Assembly (NCBI GenBank): GCA_963922205.1
Contig: CAWUHX010000026.1
Span: forward strand, 124,001-188,000
Length of the DNA: 64,000 bases
Source of the DNA: Romanomermis culicivorax
Taxonomy: Eukaryota; Nematoda; Enoplea; Mermithida; Mermithidae
Direction of reading: 5' to 3'
In this document: positions 60,301-64,000 of the stretch, piece by piece
How the letters are laid out: the number at the start of each line of letters is the position of its first letter
Numbering within the stretch: the stretch's first letter is position 1
Notes under the pieces: model-generated
Database searches by the model: none
Told to the model about the DNA's origin: nothing
Seen by the model: the letters and a program-made list of their open reading frames with translations, nothing else
Position numbers and translations under genes: made by a program

Positions 60301-63300
60301 GAAATGAGCGAAAATTATAGATTGCTAAGAAAATAATAAGTATCGGTTTTTCTAGCTCAAAAACATTATTTTAGCTTGATTAAACAAAATTAATAGTTGC
60401 TGCTGTCATTTCTGTGATTAGAGCCGATGATTTATAGATTTCAATCGATTTTCCAACAGGGAAGATTTGAAATTTTTGAGTTTGATCGAAGTCTAATCTA
60501 CAAGCATTGTGGAAAAAATTTTCCAGCAAACTATCCAAGAACATAATGATTTTGAATTACATGAGAAATCGACGGTGAAGTCCTCAATAATGACAAGTGA
60601 GAGCCCAAAAAAAACTATTAATCTTTCCTGTCTGAAACGCCGGGAAAATTGTTTGGGTATCGACATTCTGCGATGCTGGGAAATCAATTTTCCAAACACT
60701 TATTTGAAGAATTAGATTCGAATTTTCTGTTCAAAAGTCGTAATTTCTAGAATTTTATGTTTGAAAAATTTTAAAACCATTATTTTATTCACACACTCTC
60801 ATGAACTTGGCCGAAAAGATATGAGTAAGAAGTTCCGAAAACTACTTCCATGAAGCTTTTGGATTGATTTTACGTTAAGAAATTAATAATCGCTTCAAAA
60901 AGTTTAGAGACTTGACGTATTGATCTTTCTCAAAAAATGTGTCAAGGGGAAAATGTGAATCTTCATTAAATATCAAGATGAAATATTGAAGATTACCAAT
61001 TAAAACATGAGATAATACGTTTAAGATGATTAAAACTATTAAAGATTAAATGATAAATGAGGGCAGACATGTTAGAAGCAGTGCCTGAGCTAGGAAATGA
61101 ATAATAATGCTTATTTAAGTTATAACCGGCGCGAAGCGCCGAAAAATTTTGAGATTATGACCTTCTAAAATGCACCAAAATGCATCTTTTCTGTATCCGA
61201 TATGATCAAACACATAACTCAAAAAATTCTGACAAGCCATTTTGGCTTGTTGAACTAAAATTCTACAAGCCATTTTGTCAGTCCAACAAGCCATGGCTTG
61301 TAAAAGGCTAAAAAAACTATGCATACCTCTACTCTCAAGTCTACACATTATACGGGATACAAAACGGGTACCCGAATTACCCGGGTAATAGTTTTCATTT
61401 TGTACCCGGGTACCCGTGTAATTCGGGTACCCGGTGTGAAGCTCTAATGAAGATCAATATTAAATCTCAAGTTTCAACAAAATCCGAACCTAATACTGAA
61501 GATTACTAATTGATGAATGGGATGAGGAACTTCAAATCATGAAAACCATGCACACTTATAAGTTCCGATGCGTCACACCAGAGAATTTTTGAACAAAGGA
61601 GCTACTGAAATGTTGGAAAATGTATTCTAGAGATAATTTGTAATACTTTCGGTTTAGATTTTTCGTAGAAAAATGATGGTATCAAATAAATATGTGGACA
61701 AATCTGGGAAAAATCAGCAAATTCGTATGAAAATTCCAATTCACACTACAAAGTGACGAGTTTTACTCACTCTAGCAGAGACATATAAGCAGAGGTCCCC
61801 AAGGTCAGATTTTTTAGGTAGGGGTGAATTTGAAAATTTGCGGGGGTAGTGTACCTAAATGTGCACTAAACAAGTTATTTTGCCTCAAAATTAGGCAGCC
61901 AGTGATCGATTTTAAGGAATCTAGGTGGGGGTAATACCCCCCTCACACCCCTCCCCATGGGGCACTCTGCATATAAGATTGATGGAAACAATCAGGGACA
62001 ACCGAGAAATCAAAGTAAACTTCTTTTTGGCTGCGCTTTAGCTAAATTGTAGTTAACATTATAAATTATTTTCTTTGCCGGCGCGGAGCGCCGGAAAAAT
62101 TTGAGCTTCTGACCATCTAAATTGCACCAAAATGCACTTTTTCATCAATGCCAGCAGTAGAAACGCCCAAAAAAATTTCCGTTCTGTGCGGAAAATGCCC
62201 AAAAATTTTTCCGCACAGCCCAAAAAAGTCCGCACTGTGCGGAAAAAAACCCTGGTAGTAGATCGGAAAACCAAACTTCTCTTTTCAACTTTATTCCACA
62301 CTCACACCTAGTACAACTCAAGATTACAAATTAACAATTTTCCGAAAATAGTTTCTCTTTCTTTAAAACTTTCTTCTCCATTTTCAACAAGTGTCTCTTT
62401 GATGAATAATGTGTAAGAGTAGGATGAAGGAACTATAGGCAACATTTAGTTACTATGAGTGTAGATATCTACTACCTACATAACATAGTATAATAATTCC
62501 ACCTAGTATGCGTGGTTTGTTACCTAACGTAATAAAAAATACTTATTACCACACTATTAGGTCACCTAAACTACAGAGTATGTCTGACCGCATTGTGTGT
62601 ATGTATAATAATATCGTGTTTGCTTGTGAGTTGTGTGTATGGTACATAAATAGACCATACATGTAACGGAGCTCCGAGGTCTGGGGGGGGGGGGGATGGA
62701 GCACTTTTTTGGGGCCGGGGGTCAGTAATTCCCAAAATTTTGGGGGCAGGGGTCCCTGAAGGAAAAAGATTCGATTTTTTCCATGAAAAATGTCCGAAAA
62801 ATGGTTTAAAAAGTAGTAATTTTTGTCTAAAAAATGATAAAATCTGTACTTATGACGCAAAGCGCCGAGAAAATTGACGTTTTTGACCATTTTTTGTTCA
62901 AAAATTGACATTTTTCATGGAAAAATGACATTTTTCAGTATTTTTCCGACTAAAACTATGGGGGTCCCTAGGGCTACCATATGGCTAGCCATAGGATTGG
63001 AAAATCCGGGGGGGGGGGTCGCCCAGTGGCTAGCCATATGGTCGACGATTTCTGGGGGGCGGGGGCGGGAGTTCCCATAGCACTTCCCATAGACCATTGG
63101 TTACACTGTGATTGATATATCAAATTGAATTTTTATACCAGAAAATTATTTATACTGGTACAAACAAGACCCAAATTTTTGTTTGTACTCAAGCCAAAAA
63201 GTCTGTTAAGTACAAAAAAGCTATGGTTGTAGGGTATGGGTACTGTGTCCGACCGAGTTGGGAGGGGTCCTCGACCACCTCCCCGATTACAGGTACATAT

Positions 63301-63923
63301 GCTTATTACTTCTTGGCTTTTTTCGCACTATGATTTACCTGTGAACCATTTTTAGGACCTTATAGCATCCTCATGCCCCTTCCTTTTGTGTAATATGCTT
63401 ATCATGATTTGTGTAGTATGCATACCATGATATCAGATACGAGACATATAAATTTTCAAATAAGAAGACGTACAAAAATTCCTTTTTCAACTCTAAACAT
63501 TTTTATTTCTATAGGAAATCTGTTAGGAGAAGTTTCGCTGTGCATATAAATTCTGTCTTTTCCAGTATTCCGCTCTCATGGCGGAATTGGGCGAAGGTGG
63601 AGCGTCTTCTAACGGTGGTGGTGCGGTCGGTGCCACGCCCTCCAAGCCGATCATGCGCGTGAATTTAGCTAGACCACGACCACCGCCTTTGATGAGCGTG
63701 TCGATAGGCGCAGGACCGTCTATGATGCCGCCTGCAGGAGGCGGCGCCAGTACCAACGCAGCTGCTCCTTGGATGCCGATGCCTGGTATGGGGGCGCCGC
63801 CGATGTGGGGTGGCTGGCCGCCGATGCCTCCGCCTACCGGCCCAGCTGGAATGATGCCTCCGCCACCGCCACCTTCGTCTTCATCGTCGGGTGTCGAAGA
63901 TATGAAAATTGATGATCCAGCAA
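42227..63923 (+). CDS. SF1: Splicing factor 1 / branchpoint-binding protein (spliced, 3' end outside window)
   Basis: Nuclear protein that recognises the intron branchpoint and, with U2AF, starts spliceosome assembly. Ten exons chain with consistent phases to 1,966 coding bases (about 655 residues) and the gene continues beyond the window. Order: an N-terminal RS/RD-rich region (residues 75-160), a UHM-ligand motif with Trp (KRKSRW, about 232-237), a coiled segment, SPSPEP, the KH domain with GPRG loop (about 345-435), the QUA2 region, two CCHC zinc knuckles, and a Pro/Gly-rich tail. This matches metazoan SF1 domain order; the long RS-like N-terminus resembles insect/nematode forms more than human. 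Introns range from 144 bp to 6.4 kb; the four longest are packed with transposon debris. Confidence 0.95.
42330..44437. other. SF1 intron 1: nested hAT-like and TIR repeats
   Basis: 2.1 kb without host exons. It holds a GTGCCA-word hAT-like piece (about 42370-42500), a copy of the common interior (about 42640-43150) with its hairpin, the TTACGG element (43265-43587), another interior piece (43690-44110), and a GTGCAA-word right end (44157-44335) ending AAAAAAAACACTG. Confidence 0.6.
43265..43587. mobile_element. TIR element (TTACGGATGGC family), copy 2
   Basis: 323 bp. Left end TTACGGATGGCAGTGGCC, right end GGCCACCGCCTTCCGTAA (inverse with few mismatches). Same internal hairpin and CTTAGGCTTAGGCTTAGGG run as copy 1. 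No coding capacity. Confidence 0.75.
44438..44750 (+). CDS. SF1: SF1 exon 2 (RS/RD-rich)
   Basis: Acceptor TTTTTTTACATTCCAG, donor AG|GTCAGG, ending phase 2. It encodes an acidic/Ser part and then dense R/S/D/H (RSRSRDRDRHHHKRHREKH), an RS-like domain for contacts with other splicing proteins. Confidence 0.85.
44928..45154. mobile_element. GC-tract MITE family (ACATGCAC ends), copy 1
   Basis: Ends ACATACATGCACAT and GCCGTGCATGTCTG form a short inverted repeat. Inside are G and C runs and AAAATCGTCAAACACCCC. Lies in SF1 intron 2. Confidence 0.7.
45250..45509 (+). CDS. SF1: SF1 exon 3
   Basis: Acceptor AAATTCTAG, donor CAAG|GTAAAG, ending phase 1. The RD run continues, then a Pro/Gly/Met stretch (FGPVLPPAAPTGMM). 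The codon created across the exon 2 junction keeps the RD repeat going. Confidence 0.85.
46300..48285. mobile_element. Foldback-like element with long inverted arms
   Basis: The arm 46300-46570 and the arm 48015-48285 are inverted copies, including GCTTGTTTAGAGATATTTCAG and its inverse, and TTCAAAGCAACAAATTT and its inverse. The interior (1.4 kb) includes a hAT-like end (about 46600-46880) and shows no transposase. About 48290-48415 partly repeats 47970-48080 in direct orientation. Confidence 0.7.
49460..49750. repeat. TTGATTCTCTGATTGGTT-like degenerate tandem tract
   Basis: Roughly 290 bases of imperfect repeats built from TGATT, CTCTGATT and GGTTGGTT. No fixed period holds throughout. Confidence 0.6.
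50062..50190 (+). CDS. SF1: SF1 exon 4 (U2AF-ligand motif)
   Basis: Acceptor TTCCGTTTAG, donor TTGT|GTAAGC. It encodes GRKRKSRWSKENEKAFVPGM and then LTDEQRNAYL. The RKSRW part is the UHM-ligand motif that binds U2AF; the Trp is present. Confidence 0.92.
52170..52433. mobile_element. GC-tract MITE family (ACATGCAC ends), copy 2
   Basis: CATACATGCACATAGG at the left, TTGCCGTGCATGTCTG at the right; the C/G runs inside are more degraded than in the other copies. Confidence 0.7.
53572..53798. mobile_element. GC-tract MITE family (ACATGCAC ends), copy 3
   Basis: CCATACATGCACATAGGGGG at the left and TTGCCGTGCATGTCTG at the right. Closely similar to 44928-45154 and in the same orientation. Confidence 0.75.
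54745..56293 (+). mobile_element. hAT transposon with near-perfect 8-bp target duplication
   Basis: Ends TAGTGATGGACCGATG and its inverse CCATCGGTCCATCACTA. Flanks TCTCCTAG (54737-54744) and TGTCCTAG (56294-56301) match at 7 of 8 bases. The palindrome CCGATGCATCGG and the string GCCGATG recur inside both ends. Between them lies a decayed transposase. Confidence 0.88.
54946..55910 (+). pseudogene. hAT transposase remnant
   Basis: Pieces with hAT character: TSYERNILAA and then LLNLLKSFAENVKIYEF across a possible GT-AG intron (about 55024-55085), followed by LHALASLLDPGFKKDG, the A-LLDPRFK motif. The last piece is YIAESKLDLDSSPLE, stop, WKE, the C-terminal hAT dimerisation motif. Frame breaks and stops occur throughout; the N-terminal BED finger is not visible. 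Not functional. Confidence 0.7.
56620..56695 (+). CDS. SF1: SF1 exon 5
   Basis: Acceptor TATTTTTAG, donor AAG|GTGGTT. It encodes QLQIEDITRKLRTSDLGIPA, nearly identical to SF1 of other animals. Confidence 0.93.
56752..57005 (+). pseudogene. unassigned coding-like fragment in SF1 intron 5
   Basis: One frame reads LMLSEPLASFGGSHVQNIAD and onward for about 45 codons to a stop, then resumes with LTTVVE and NPDAKEYLMEVLRTMKS. The composition looks protein-like and helical, but stops interrupt it and I do not recognise the family. It may be a relic of a host gene. Confidence 0.25.
57729..57881 (+). CDS. SF1: SF1 exon 6 (SPSPEP)
   Basis: Encodes SPSPEPVYDSHGKRLNTREV through NPIYKPPPDYK. The SPSP site is the known phosphorylation site of the SF1 helix-hairpin region. 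Donor AA|GTAAAT. Confidence 0.94.
58026..58146 (+). CDS. SF1: SF1 exon 7 (KH domain, first half)
   Basis: Encodes HPEINFVGLLIGPRGITLKQ. GPRG is the KH GXXG loop that contacts branchpoint RNA. Ends phase 0 at GAG|GTAATT. Confidence 0.96.
58367..58516 (+). CDS. SF1: SF1 exon 8 (KH domain, second half)
   Basis: Encodes TGARIIIRGKGSVKEGKIAK and PGEDEPLHAYITA. Phase 0 on both sides. Confidence 0.96.
58710..59012 (+). CDS. SF1: SF1 exon 9 (QUA2 and two zinc knuckles)
   Basis: The QUA2 part is RKEQLRQLALLNGTLRPED. It is followed by CSNCGANTHKSWEC and CTSCGGAGHIAKDC, both C-X2-C-X4-H-X4-C. Two knuckles is the fly/yeast state; human SF1 keeps one. Donor GAA|GTGAGT. Confidence 0.96.
60190..62254. mobile_element. 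hAT non-autonomous element with exact 8-bp target duplication GTAGTAGA
   Basis: Ends CAGGGTTTTTTTTCCGCAC and GTGCGGAAAAAAACCCTG are inverted. GTAGTAGA flanks both sides exactly (60182-60189, 62255-62262). CCGCAC/GTGCGG words recur inside both ends. The interior carries the shared sequence found at 420-1010 and elsewhere. A second, different right end (ACAAGCC words, 61125-61320) and a CGGGTACCCG palindrome cluster (61355-61435) lie inside, so it contains nested insertions. No transposase seen. Confidence 0.9.
62652..63100. mobile_element. GC-tract MITE, copy 2
   Basis: Left end AGACCATACATGTAACGGAG with a G run. The right part has TGGCTAGCCATATGGTCG, CGGGGGCGGGAG and CCCATAGACCATTGG. Related in inverted orientation to 23186-23600 and to 45940-46290. 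It contains GACGCAAAGCGCCGAG, a version of the hairpin seen in the hAT-like repeats. Confidence 0.65.
63566..63923 (+). CDS. SF1: SF1 exon 10 (Pro/Gly/Met-rich)
   Basis: Acceptor TCTTTTCCAG. It encodes YSALMAELGEGG, the conserved post-knuckle helix, then Pro/Gly/Met-rich sequence. Ends phase 1 at donor A|GTAAGT; the gene continues right of the window. Confidence 0.93.
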
Positions 63924-64000
63924 GTAAGTGTTACATAGTAAAAATATTCGGAATAGAAAATCACTGTTCACCTTCAAGTGAGTAGGAAAATACAACTTTA

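Larger units (their letters stand above)
59013..63565. other. SF1 intron 9: nested hAT-like elements and a MITE
   Basis: Holds the hAT element 60190-62254 and the GC-tract MITE 62652-63100. A possible outer pair of ends with GTACAAAC words lies at about 59939 (CACTGTTTTTTTGTAC) and 63216 (GTACAAAAAAGC). About 59013-59930 has nothing named. Confidence 0.55.

Overview
The window is nuclear DNA of an AT-rich, repeat-rich invertebrate animal. I infer this from a spliced gene with GT-AG introns, large introns packed with transposon debris, LTR and non-LTR retrotransposons, hAT DNA transposons and a tRNA-derived SINE. I cannot place the phylum. A few TTAGGC-like hexamers occur inside repeats, but they are too few to diagnose anything.

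Left part (1-41.7 kb): nested mobile elements. Element A (3357-15405, minus strand) is a Ty3/gypsy LTR retrotransposon with two 610-bp LTRs, gag, protease, RT, RNase H and integrase in one frame, and an additional spliced gene downstream of integrase. Element C (15411-17774, plus strand) is a truncated relative facing the other way; it keeps integrase and a 3' LTR but has a different, short 3' region. A hAT MITE (17957-18392) carries an exact 8-bp target duplication. A LINE 3' end (21573-22665) is interrupted by two tandem tRNA-Thr-like SINE units. Element B (23798-37900, minus) is a second, strongly diverged Ty3/gypsy element flanked by a 4-bp duplication (CGCG). It sits inside the terminal hairpin of a hAT-like repeat, and its 5' LTR is reduced to 57 bp. 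A solo LTR of the A family lies at 39359-39941.

Right part (42.2-64 kb): the plus-strand host gene for splicing factor 1 (SF1 / branchpoint-binding protein). Ten exons can be chained with consistent phases from an ATG at 42227 to 63923, and the gene runs off the window. Its introns hold hAT-like elements, GC-rich MITEs and a foldback element.

Most interesting: elements A and B both carry, downstream of integrase where some gypsy elements carry env, a spliced gene whose first long domain looks like a DEDDy (RNase D/WRN-type) 3'-5' exonuclease. It is followed in the same frame by a shared domain of unknown function, a charged or coiled-coil region and a helical, basic (RGG-rich in B) C-terminus. 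The intron lies at the same place and phase in both elements. Both copies are decayed by premature stops, but the stops do not coincide, which suggests the ancestor was one long protein of about 1,250-1,550 residues. A second unusual pattern is a set of hAT-like repeats that share an inner sequence but carry different palindromic 'words' at their ends.
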